Shown: piece after piece, positions 55,554 to 64,000 of the stretch | Layout of the letters: each line of letters begins with the position of its first letter | How positions within the stretch are numbered: position 1 is the stretch's first letter | NCBI RefSeq assembly: GCF_000341285.1 | Contig: NW_005178439.1 | Span: 62,001 to 126,000, forward strand | Direction of reading: 5' to 3' | Source: Galdieria sulphuraria | Taxonomy: Eukaryota > Rhodophyta > Bangiophyceae > Galdieriales > Galdieriaceae | Length of the DNA stretch: 64,000 nt | Notes under the pieces: model-generated | The model's input: the letters and a program-made list of their open reading frames with translations, nothing else | Database searches by the model: none | What the model was told of the DNA's origin: nothing | Translations under genes and position numbers: made by a program

Positions 55554-57242
55554 ATGAGTGTACAGCGGAAACCGAGGGAAAACCATAGCAACAACGATAA
55601 ACAGTTGGTTGACAAGAGAATGATTGCAACTTCAGGAAAAGGTCCTACAATTGGTTACAACAAGCCAAAGAGCCCATTTGTTAGCCATACAAGTGGACTT
55701 GTACATGGACCAACTCAAGATTGGGAGACAAGAGGTTGGGAAAACGCCAAAAACCTCAATGGGACGAACAACAAGCAATCTTCCAGCGCACAAGGTAAAG
55801 TATTTTATATTGGGTATTTATTTTATGTGGTTTTGATATATAAGGTACATATTTCTGGGGGACTAGAGTCTATTCATGGTTATAGTTACTCAAGCTTGGA
55901 TGTTTGGGGTAGAGCGCCTTCAGATGCAGGAGGAGGGGGTCAAAAACTAGTCAACTCGAGTTCTCCTCGGGTAGATATGTCACATTGGGTTTTTGGTGGA
56001 AACAAAGCGGAACAAATATCTCCTCCAGCTTTGGATCTCTCAGAATTTCCGACCTTGTCTAGTACAGTTTCTTCTACAATTCAAGAAGAGAGCAGCCGAC
56101 CATCTTCCCACCCTTCTGTTTCACCGCAGTTATCAGGATATTATAGTGCAGCTGTAGGAGCCAATAGAGTGCAGTCAAAAGGAAACGTTCCACCCAATGG
56201 AAAGCGTACCAATATGAACTCGTTTCCTTCTTTGAATAGTCACGACGAGAGTATCGAAAAGTTTTCAGATATGGAAGCAAAGTCGAGGATTGGATTGAAC
56301 GATACTGATTGGCAACGTAACTTGACTTCCTATTCTGATGCGAAATTAGGAATGCGCTATAGAAATCGTTCTGCTCCGTTTACTGGTTCCAATATGACTC
56401 ACAATGATGATTCCAGAACAAGTAACCCTATTTCATCTGACGATTTTGGTAATGTTTCTAATTGGATGTCTTCCAATTTTGGTTCGAAGAATTCCAAATA
56501 TTCCTTCCAAAATGCGAGTAACAACTTTGAACAGTCGAATATCATTTCGGAACCAGAATCTTATACGACAAACTTTGAAGTTGCATCCACAGTAGCAAAG
56601 ACGGAACCTCAAAGTGATTTTTCACAGTTGTCTTCAAAACTAAGCGAAATTTCATTCCCGCATGACACTTTGGAGATATATGGCATACGAGGACTCTTAA
56701 AGTTGATGTCATCAAGTTGGAGAACAGAACAACCAGACTATTTGCTACTTACTCTTGGAATCGACTTGACAAGCTTAGGACTGAATTTGAACTCCACGGA
56801 GCCCTTGTATTTATCCTTTGAGACTCCGTTTCTTGATATGGATAGAGGTCTCTATCATGAACCTGAATATATTCTTCCTGAATGCTACAAAATGGAACAA
56901 AAACCTCCTCTATTGAAATTGGGTCATTTTAGGAAGTTTCAGTTGCAAACCTTATTTTATATATTTTATTGTATGCCTCGAGATGCATTACAGATTCTTG
57001 CAGCTGCGGAATTGTATCAAAGAGAGTGGAGATATCATAAAGACTTGAAACTTTGGTTTACGAGAGCACCTGGTACAACCACTCCGGGATATGAACGAAA
57101 TGCTTTTATCTACTTTGATATAACTACATGGGAAAGGAAACCTTTTCATGAAACAAATAGAAATTTCTTGCAAGGTTTTCTTCCTCAAAATGTGATTACT
57201 GAAGCAGTAGAACATTTAGTAAATTCCAATTCGTCGTCCTAA
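55554..57242 (+). CDS. CNOT2: CCR4-NOT complex subunit 2
   Basis: NOT2/3/5 domain at the C-terminus (residues about 430-535: FHETNRNFLQGFLPQN region with DLKLWFTRAPGTTTPGYERN then AFIYFDITTWERKPF). CNOT2 scaffolds mRNA deadenylation. The N-terminal two-thirds are Ser/Asn-rich and disordered; DLSEFPTL resembles the NOT2 N-terminal motif, and TLEIYGIRGLLKLM precedes the domain. A likely 72-bp in-frame intron (55795-55866) removes an out-of-character hydrophobic stretch, giving 538 residues; without it 562. Confidence 0.9.
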   Translation: MSVQRKPRENHSNNDKQLVDKRMIATSGKGPTIGYNKPKSPFVSHTSGLVHGPTQDWETRGWENAKNLNGTNNKQSSSAQGKVFYIGYLFYVVLIYKVHISGGLESIHGYSYSSLDVWGRAPSDAGGGGQKLVNSSSPRVDMSHWVFGGNKAEQISPPALDLSEFPTLSSTVSSTIQEESSRPSSHPSVSPQLSGYYSAAVGANRVQSKGNVPPNGKRTNMNSFPSLNSHDESIEKFSDMEAKSRIGLNDTDWQRNLTSYSDAKLGMRYRNRSAPFTGSNMTHNDDSRTSNPISSDDFGNVSNWMSSNFGSKNSKYSFQNASNNFEQSNIISEPESYTTNFEVASTVAKTEPQSDFSQLSSKLSEISFPHDTLEIYGIRGLLKLMSSSWRTEQPDYLLLTLGIDLTSLGLNLNSTEPLYLSFETPFLDMDRGLYHEPEYILPECYKMEQKPPLLKLGHFRKFQLQTLFYIFYCMPRDALQILAAAELYQREWRYHKDLKLWFTRAPGTTTPGYERNAFIYFDITTWERKPFHETNRNFLQGFLPQNVITEAVEHLVNSNSSS

Positions 57243-57265
57243 AACTGTGATCTTTTCTATAGAAA

Positions 57266-59519
57266 ATGGCTGTTTATCAAACACATTTAGACAAAAAGGA
57301 ACCACTTATACAAAGGTTTCGAAAAGGTCGAGGATTGGGAGTATCTGTTGTAGCTTCAACGCAAGACAACGATACTCTGCTTGTTCTATCAGAAACAGAT
57401 AGAGTTCAGTGTCTAGTCGATCACTCAATAGATTTGGATTGCACTCTCAAGTGGACACTGTTGATTCCACCTAGCAAAAAACTAACTTGTGTAAGTAGTG
57501 TGAGTTTGCTTAGTTTGCTTTGTATAGTGACTTGTGATATTTATTAGAGTGCCATTCCTATTGGCTTATGTGGAGTACAATTTTTAGGAGTCTTAGATGA
57601 GCACGACATAACTTTATGGGACTCTAGTACGGAGGAATTTGGAGTTTTGAACTGGAAAATTGTTGGACAAGTGCCCTATCCAGTTGCTCGTATTATTGAA
57701 CTGGTGTTTGGTGCGAAAACTTGCATTCTTGTCATATCAAGTACGGGATATCAGTTGCTAGATGGGAGTAGCTTTGATACTGTTTTTTCATTTGTATTAC
57801 AAAAGTAAGTGAGGTTTTCAATTGTTATTCTTTTGAAGTCATATTTTTAGTAGTAACTGCGAACATATTTGTTCTCGAGTGGTGAAAGGAAGTGTCTTTC
57901 CTGCAAGTTTAGGATTCAGAAAGGAAAGTGATTATTGTGTGATATTAGGAGTGGTAAATCATTCACCAGATACTGGAAAAGACATATTTTTTCATATATT
58001 CGATGAAGAATGTTGCAAATGTAGAACTTTGGAATGGAATGTGAAGTTTTATGTTGAAGAAAGTACCATTCAGTCACTTATTTTCTATGAAGAACAACAA
58101 AATGATGAGATATGTAGCCTTCATTTGTGTATGTTTTGGTCATGTGGAATATTGGAGTTTAGAATGATAACGTTTGATGGTCAAGAGCCTATTATTATCC
58201 GTCGAATTACATTACCAGGCACTGAGTTTACTCCACGGAATACTTTTCTTTTTGATTTGAGCAACGATTATTTTGGAATACTTTTCAAGGAAAGTTTACA
58301 AATTTGGCATAAGAAATGGAAACTTTGTTTTCGGAAATGGAGTGTGCTTAAGGAATTGGGTATTGTGAAGGATATAAGTCGCAGTCGTTTTTCTCATTTA
58401 GGAGACGATAATTTTTGCATTTATGGTTGTTTTGTGAATGGCTTGGTGAAATGGAATTGTGAACTTCCACAACTATCTTTATCCCAAATATTAGAAATGA
58501 AAAGAATCGAAAATTTGAATATACAAGATTTTTCCTGTATGGAACGAAAAGGACAAATATTTTCAGAAGATATGTTGGAAGCATTGTCCATGACAGATAA
58601 TGATACGCGAGGAGATCTTATTATGAAAACTTTGTCTGACAAGGAAAAGGAGTGGATCAATCACATAGAACAAGGTCTTTACTCTTCCAAAGATATTTTG
58701 GAAGTTTTGCAAGAGCCCCAATCAACCAATAATTTGGATATATCTTCAGCACAAACTTCACAACATCATAAATTGTACGAAAAGCCCTCGTCTTTGTTGA
58801 TTAGTACTATTTTGATGCATATTTTCAAAGTCCTAAAAGATGGAGATTTATCATATACAGCGGTGTTGGAATTTTTAGTCAAGAGACATTGGATTGACTA
58901 TTCTATGATGAGAAGTTGTCTGATATCTTTGGAGAGTCAACAGAGCACTACAAAGAATCCCATATTGTTTCCGTTTCTATGGAGAAACCATTTATTTTCT
59001 TTATGTTTGGAGTTTATGAAACACATTGTAGACTTACCACCGATCGAAGTAATCTATCTAATTCAACAAGTTTCGAACAATAGACAACAGAATTCTTTCA
59101 TAGAAAATGATAATTTCTATTTAGAACAACTTTTCACTGCATTATGGCAGAGACCTTTTTCAACCAAAGATATGATGTTGGCTTTAGAAATGTTACCTTT
59201 TCGTGATGTTATACTTCAGTTACATTTATTTGAAGACGAGTTGGAAAGCATTCTTCATACGAAAAGGTGGATTTCAAAAGCTTGGATTGCGTGGATTGCT
59301 CTCATTTTGGACACCTACATGTTTGCTCTTCTTGTGGATAGCAAAGGCATTCAACATCTTAACAATGTTTATAAGAAAGTGAAACAACTTGAACAGTTGA
59401 CTGAAATAATGGTCTCTGTTGAGCCTCTTATTCGAAGTTTTGTGGAAAGGCAACAACTGTTCTTCACCAACAAAGGACAACATAAGCATTGGGTTGAATA
59501 TTATTCATTCACTTTGTAA
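57266..59519 (+). CDS. NOL11-like U3 snoRNP/t-UTP protein
   Basis: Exons 57266-57490, 57548-57804, 57851-59519; 716 residues (human NOL11 719). An N-terminal beta-propeller-like half (SSTEEFGVLNWKIVGQ, LQIWHKKWKLCFRKWSV) and a helical C-terminal half ending in LDTYMFALLVDSKGIQHLNN, reminiscent of the NOL11 C-terminal domain. NOL11/UTP8-type proteins act in early pre-rRNA transcription and processing. The similarity is in layout and size rather than strong motifs. The next gene converges about 210 bp away. Confidence 0.5.
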
Positions 59520-59730
59520 TTATTTATCAAATATACAAACAGTTGAATTCCATATCAAGTTTTTCTTTCATAGTGTTCCAAAGTTACAGAAGCGTTTTTA
59601 CATAATAAGATGGTTTTATGGGAAGACTTATTACTCAATATCCATATAAAACTGCTATACTTGTGAAACAACTAGAAAATTGATATGTAATAGAATGGAA
59701 CATTCGCATTATTATTTTAGTCAACAATAA

Positions 59731-60881
59731 TCAGATAACCAACAATTTGCAATATCTAGCAAGACCACTCATATCCTCAAAAACTTGCAATAATTCTACT
59801 CCTACATTTGGCTCTTTATGTAAAAAGTCTTGTATCAGTTTAGGATGTGAAGGATCGACTTCTAACCATATTGTGCCTCCTGTCTTCAACCAATTCTTTG
59901 CACCTCTCAATATAACACGAATAATTTCCATTCCTCATCAAAACAATTTGAATAATAAATATCATTAGCATATTTTAACGACTTACCATCTTTTCCTCCT
60001 AATAACGCACATGATGCCTCGTATTGAATAACTTCCGGTTGCAAGGTTCGATATTCTGCTTCTGGAATGTATGGAGGATTAGATACCAAAAAGTCATACT
60101 TATTGTCATCTAACCGAAATTTTGTAATATCTTGCAAGTGAATATCTAACAACCGCTTTTGTTCATCTTCTAAAACTATGCAGGCATTTTCTTTCGTCAA
60201 GGTGATAGCTTGAGGATCAATATCAAGTGCAGTCACTTTCAATATATTATTATTCCCTGTGAACTCCTTCCAACCTTTCAAAAGAGATAAACTGATGGCG
60301 CCACTTCCACATCCAATCTCTAAACATCTTGTCACTTCACCGGTTGAGCCTCGACGCAACACATTCTTCCAAAACTTTAGGATCCTGTCTACCAACTCCT
60401 CGGTTTCCGGACGAGGTATTAAGACAGGTTGTCTGACCTTCAAAGTCAAATTATAAAAGTCCCAATTACCCACAATGTACTGCACTGGTTCTCGGAGAAG
60501 ACGTCTAAGTGCATTGTGTGTCAAAGTGCTGTAAAACGGCTCTAGTTGGGATAACAAAGTAGGCTCTCCACGAAGCAACTGTTTCCGACTCAAGCCAAAA
60601 CTAGTTGCCACTATGTACTCTGCTGACAGTCTGGACTCTGGAACTCCTTGTTGAACGAACACTTCACTCAGCCTGGTCACCAGCTCTTTAGTAGTGCTAC
60701 AGACTCGCAGCTTGTCTCTCAACTCTGTTTCACTAAGCTGCGAGCTGCATGAGACGTAGTTGCTTGGTTTATTGACAGTTTTGTGATATCTGTTTGGTAG
60801 AAAAACTTGGACACAGCCTCTCCTTGTTCCAATGAGTAACCAACTTTTATTCAAGACATTGCATGCTATGCTGACAAACAT
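59731..60881 (-). CDS. prmC: HemK/PrmC release-factor glutamine methyltransferase
   Basis: Exons 60881-59987 and 59933-59731 (53-bp intron, phase 1), 365 residues. Class I methyltransferase that modifies the GGQ Gln of release factors. Seen: GNWDFYNLTLKVRQPVLIPR then PETEELV, SAM motif CLEIGCGSGAISLSL, ALDIDPQAI and the catalytic NPPYIP. The N-terminus (MFVSIACNVLNKS) is likely an organelle presequence, so the target is probably an organellar release factor. The first ATG is used; a TTG upstream is in frame. Confidence 0.93.
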
Positions 60882-60973
60882 ATTATGTATTTCCAAAATA
60901 AAACAGAAACCAAGAGTTTAGAAAAACTGTAAGATATAGTCTTTATTTCTATACAAGCCAGAATCAAAAGGAG

Positions 60974-61158
60974 AAGGAGCAGCTGCGCGAACGCATACTA
61001 CTCCAGGGTCATAAATTGAGGAGTCGACAGCCACATAGTCGTGACCTCGACGGTTTCAACAAACAACTTTCCCTGTCCGAAGACAAAAGTAAAGAAGTTT
61101 GTCGTCCCCGCACAGTCGTACGTCTTGCGATGTACAGACTGCCCTCCCAGGTAAGTAT
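60974..61158 (-). ncRNA. U1: U1 small nuclear RNA
   Basis: About 185 nt on the minus strand, GC-rich within an AT-rich genome. The 5' end (61158 down) is ATACTTACCTGG, identical to the conserved U1 start that pairs with 5' splice sites. Stem-loop I follows: AGTC/GTAC pairing with GTAC/GACT around a 10-nt loop. Next come a GACAAA...TTTGTC hairpin and a long GTCGA...TCGAC stem-loop with inner GTCAC/GTGGC. An Sm-like site AATTTATG (61017-61010) precedes the 3' hairpin (61004-60976) capped GCG-TTCG-CGC, as in vertebrate U1. The U1A-type loop AUUGCAC is not seen. The 3' end is approximate. Confidence 0.88.
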
Positions 61159-61182
61159 GATTTTCTACTAAGGTCGTTTAAC

Positions 61183-61195
61183 ATTATTTAAAAAC
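61183..61195 (-). promoter_or_regulatory. TATA-like element upstream of U1
   Basis: TTTTTAAATAATG on the minus strand, 25-37 bp upstream of the U1 5' end, the distance expected for a TATA box. Assigned by position only. Confidence 0.35.
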
Positions 61196-61424
61196 GGGAT
61201 CCAAACAATTTTGATGTTGGGACGAATTCAACTTGCGAATTGGGATTTACAGCATTTTCTATTTCTTTCCTTTTTGACCCATAAACTCTCAAAGGATCAA
61301 GGTATATGGCATTCTTTTGCAACAGATGAAATGCACAAAGAATAAATACTTTGGTCGCTCCTCGTGTTGCGAACTCCAGTTGCCTAGTCCTCATTAGTTT
61401 ATTTAGGAATTCTATTTCGTCCAT
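61188..61424 (-). CDS. Possible small protein downstream of TACO1
   Basis: An open frame of 78 residues beginning MDEIEFLNKLMRTRQLEF, 16 bp after the TACO1 stop on the same strand and ending 29 bp before U1. The composition is protein-like but no family was recognised, and its 3' end overlaps the U1 TATA-like element. It may instead be the TACO1 3' untranslated region. Confidence 0.25.
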   Translation of the reverse strand: MDEIEFLNKLMRTRQLEFATRGATKVFILCAFHLLQKNAIYLDPLRVYGSKRKEIENAVNPNSQVEFVPTSKLFGSRF

Positions 61425-61440
61425 AAACAAGAATTTATCG

Positions 61441-62395
61441 TCAAGTAAAGTTTGCTGCATGAGCAACATTTTCTACATCTTCGTCGTCTTCCAAGGCTTC
61501 TATGAGTCCATTCACCTTTTTCCCCAAGTCCTCTTCTATGGACAAGGATATCATGTTCTTGGGACGATACAAAACGTCAGCGGACTCAAACACAAAACTT
61601 CTCTCCTTGAGACTTTCCAAAATAGTAAAGAATTGATCTGGATTGCAAGTCATATGAGCTTCCTTCGAACTTTCAACGACTTCCACATCCTTTGCGTTCA
61701 AGTCGATAGCTGCTTCTTCCAGTTTGTCTAATAAGCTAGTATCCTCGGAAATGCTAAAACGTATCACCCCCAACTTTTCAAACATCCAATCTACAGAACC
61801 TGGAGAACCCAGACTTCCTTCATACTTGTTAAATAAATGTCGTACTTGAGCAGCAGTACGATTACGATTTCCGGTAAGCGCTTCTACCAAAATAGCTATA
61901 CCACCTGGTCCATATCCTTCGTATCGAACAGCTTCCAACTCAGCTTCCGAACGAACACCCAACCCTGACTTGATTGCACTCTGAATTTTATCCTTAGGAA
62001 CATCCAGAGACTTTGCTCTTTCGATGGCAACTGCCAACTTTACATTTTTCGCTGGGTCCTCTCCTGCTTCTCTCACTGCGGATATGATACTCCTCGATAT
62101 TTTTGCAATGTTCTGAGAACGTTTTGCGTCTGCTCGTGCTTTCTGATCTGTGAAAAGCCAATGTTAGCGTCCTGGTATGAAAAGTAGTCTAATCCGTTGT
62201 GTACATACGCTTAATATTGTGCCACTTGGAGTGTCCAGCCATTTTCAAAATAGAAGGTATCCATTCTTCCAAGTTGGGTAGTGCGGGCACACTTCCTAGT
62301 CCATTCGCAATTTCTAGTTGTGGAAGTAAGTTACTCAAATATCGAAAATTCTTCACATATATGAACAAGTCGTCCAGTGGAGCAAACTTGAGCAT
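61441..62395 (-). CDS. TACO1: YebC/TACO1 translational regulator
   Basis: Exons 62395-62209 and 62147-61441 (61-bp intron, phase 1), 297 residues. YebC-family protein; TACO1 supports mitochondrial translation. Seen: MAGHSKWHNIKHQKARADAK, AIERAKSLDVPKDKI, VRYEGYGPGGIAILVE, TDNRNRT-type segment (LTGNRNRTAAQVRHLF) and the family end ALEDDEDVENV. About 50 residues precede MAGHSKW and probably form a targeting sequence; with that start the CDS overlaps the divergent ArfGAP start by 35 bp. Confidence 0.95.
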
Positions 62396-63795
62396 TGCTG
62401 ACAAACTGCTCAATAACAAAAATGGATTGGATTTTGAGTTATTCGTAAATAAAATGAATATGACACAAGAAGAGGCGCGAGAGTTGTTGGCCAAGTTACG
62501 AGCCAAGCCTGAAAACAAGGTACATATGTTTTTAGCTTTACTTACTTTTTATGAACTATGTTAGTCTTGTTTCGATTGCAACGCGAGAAACCCCACCTGG
62601 GCTTCAGCTTCCTTTGGAGTGTTTATCTGTTTGGATTGTGCTGGGCTTCACAGGAAACTTGGAACTCATGTTACCTTTGTAAGGTCCACTATTATGGATA
62701 CTTGGACTCCACATCACTTGCGTCTTATGGTGCTGGGTGGGAACGCTAAAGCCCGAGAGTTTTATTCTCAAAATGGATGGAGTTTGGAGAGTGGAAGAGG
62801 TATAGAAGAAAAGTATACCGGCCGTATTGGACAACAGTACAAAGCATATCTCCAAAAGCAAGCAGTGATATCTGAAGAAAGGTATGAAAGAAGACAACTG
62901 ACTTTTGTTCAACCACTTACTTGCTTCCAGAGGCGAAGTCCGTTTGGGTGAAGAACTGGAGCAACTAGAACCTGCAAGTAGTATTGTTGTTGAAGAAAGT
63001 AACGTGAATGTAGAAGATTCGACAATTTCTGAGTTACCTAACCCTTTGACTACGGAAACCAATTTCTTAGAAAGTAGTTGGGACGGCTTTTCAGACGACC
63101 ACTCTCTTCAAGAACAAACTGCGGAGTCCCTATTAGATACCGGTGTAACTAGTGTACCTGTCTCTTCCTCTACAGAACCTTTCAACTCGCAGTCAAAGTT
63201 ACAAACGAATACAAATAACTTTAGAACCATCAAACTGAAAAGTAGTATGGGTAGTAGACGAGGTTTAGGAGCAAAACGAATGTCAAGGGAGATGTCTCCC
63301 AAAGTTGCAACGGTGGATATATCCAAAGTTGGAACGATTAAGGAAAAGCCAGTTATACATGTTACGGAACAGCATGCAAGCTTGGAAAGAGATTCTTCAA
63401 GTCCTGCATTGTTTACTTTTCATGACCAGAATTCTAGAGAGGAAACCAAAATCAAACCTCAGGATCGATTTGCAAATGCTCGTTCTATTTCGTCTGCGGA
63501 TTACTTTTCTTCAACAACTTCCAACTATAGTCATTCTGAAAGTCAACCTACAGATGCATCATTTCGCTTTGCTGGTGCTCGTTCAATTTCATCATCTGAG
63601 TACTTTGGAGAAGATGTACCTGTTACCAGAAGATCTTCTGATAGAAATGAAACATCGGAAGAGTTGAGGGAACTTGCTTCACAATTTGTAAAAAAGGCAT
63701 CTTTGGAAGCTTCAGAAATGAAAGCAATTGCTGGAAAAGCGTTTAAACAGGTTTCAAGTTATTTGGATGAGTTTCTTAGTAAAGGTTATCAATAA
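62361..63795 (+). CDS. ArfGAP (ARFGAP2/3, GLO3 type)
   Basis: Exons 62361-62519, 62565-62881, 62931-63795; 446 residues. The zinc-finger ArfGAP domain has CFDCNARNPTWASASFGVFI, CLDCAGLHRKLGTHVTFVRS and the GGN segment VLGGNAKAREFY; the arginine finger lies in HRKLGTHVTFVRS. The C-terminus repeats ARSISSADYF and ARSISSSEYFGED, the ISS motif repeats of GLO3/ARFGAP2/3 that act on COPI coats at the Golgi. An N-terminal 50-residue extension precedes the domain. Confidence 0.93.
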
Positions 63796-63832
63796 TCCGA
63801 GTAGTATCTTTGCAATTGTTTGGATTCTGAAA

Positions 63833-64000
63833 ATGAATAGCGAACTCACTCTATCCAACAATGTTTTCCTTGAAAGAACTAGTACTTGGGAAGAGTTGAA
63901 AAAGACAAGTGAGGAGGGTTTGTTTTATTTAAAGCACTTATTGGAAGTGTATTCGCAAGCTGATGTTGGCAACTTTTCAAAAGATGACGTTGGTTGAATT
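63833..64000 (+). CDS. Start of a further gene, 3' truncated
   Basis: Open frame from ATG 63833 (MNSELTLSNNVFLERTSTWE) with a helical, charged stretch (EELKKTSEEGLFYLKHLLEV), ending near GAC|GTTGGT by the window edge, which may be a splice donor. The helix resembles the start of FCH/F-BAR or similar coiled-coil domains, but too little is present to name it. Confidence 0.4.

Noticed and set aside
60904-61150. Plus-strand open frame ending at a perfect CAG|GTAAGTAT donor
   Set aside because: The donor-like sequence is the reverse complement of the U1 snRNA 5' end, there is no ATG before its last codons, and no matching downstream plus exon was found.
60990-61150. Minus-strand open frame over the same GC-rich island
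   Set aside because: It read as plausible protein at first, but the U1 5' end, Sm-like site and paired stems explain the sequence better.
61351-61731. 126-codon plus-strand frame
   Set aside because: Antisense shadow of the conserved TACO1 C-terminal exon.

Overview
This is a nuclear segment of a compact, AT-rich, intron-bearing eukaryotic genome. The best fit is a cyanidiophyte red alga of the Galdieria type. Reasons: plastid-related genes (VIPP1/IM30 and a PTOX-type oxidase) lie among ordinary eukaryotic housekeeping genes; most genes are split by very short GT-AG introns (about 34-90 bp, typically about 55); spacers are often under 100 bp; and the window holds a eukaryotic cyanase and a bacterial-type glutathionyl-hydroquinone reductase. 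The species assignment is inference; no database was searched.

Layout. 1-5 kb: 3' part of a STE-type protein kinase, VIPP1 (with an in-frame TAA), a small FAM32A-like protein and a ten-exon Golgi coiled-coil (CASP/TMF-like) protein. 5-12 kb: aldo/keto reductase, cyanase, the ribosome-biogenesis GTPase NOG1, fumarylacetoacetase and cyclin L. 12-18 kb: an unrecognised protein, an OMA1-like protease, an LLPH-like basic protein, adenylate kinase and a DGK1/dolichol-kinase-like enzyme. 19-25 kb: an O-fucosyltransferase-like membrane protein, a mitochondrial carrier, the splicing factor SMU1 and an MFS transporter. 25-30 kb: glutathionyl-hydroquinone reductase, Mediator subunit MED10, PTOX and complex I subunit NDUFA6. 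30-41 kb: YbeY, an 18-exon Nup188-like scaffold nucleoporin, an RNF5/RNF185-type E3 ligase, a FAM98-like protein and an unknown. 41-50 kb: a second MFS transporter, GrpE, SRP68, ORC5 and a VPS10/sortilin receptor. 50-64 kb: a tiny YABBY/HMG-like protein, a kanadaptin-like FHA protein, COX5b, a Cyc8/Ssn6 TPR corepressor, CNOT2, a NOL11-like protein, HemK/PrmC, a U1 snRNA gene, TACO1/YebC, an ArfGAP2/3 and the start of one more gene.

The genes do not form one pathway; this is a dense housekeeping region. Several touch common themes: RNA processing (U1 snRNA, SMU1, cyclin L, RING and Mediator/CCR4-NOT/Cyc8 factors), ribosome biogenesis (NOG1, NOL11-like, LLPH-like), and organelle biology (OMA1, GrpE, COX5b, NDUFA6, TACO1, YbeY, PrmC, PTOX, VIPP1).

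The most notable observation is a GC-rich island at 60974-61158 (minus strand). It reads as U1 snRNA: canonical 5' end, four predicted stem-loops, an Sm-like site and a UUCG-capped 3' hairpin. Other points are the in-frame stop in VIPP1, a YABBY-like 76-residue protein in two short exons, several neighbouring genes whose coding regions appear to overlap or nearly touch, and one well-supported GC-AG intron. Exon boundaries were built by hand from splice signals, frame continuity and family similarity; no transcript evidence was available.
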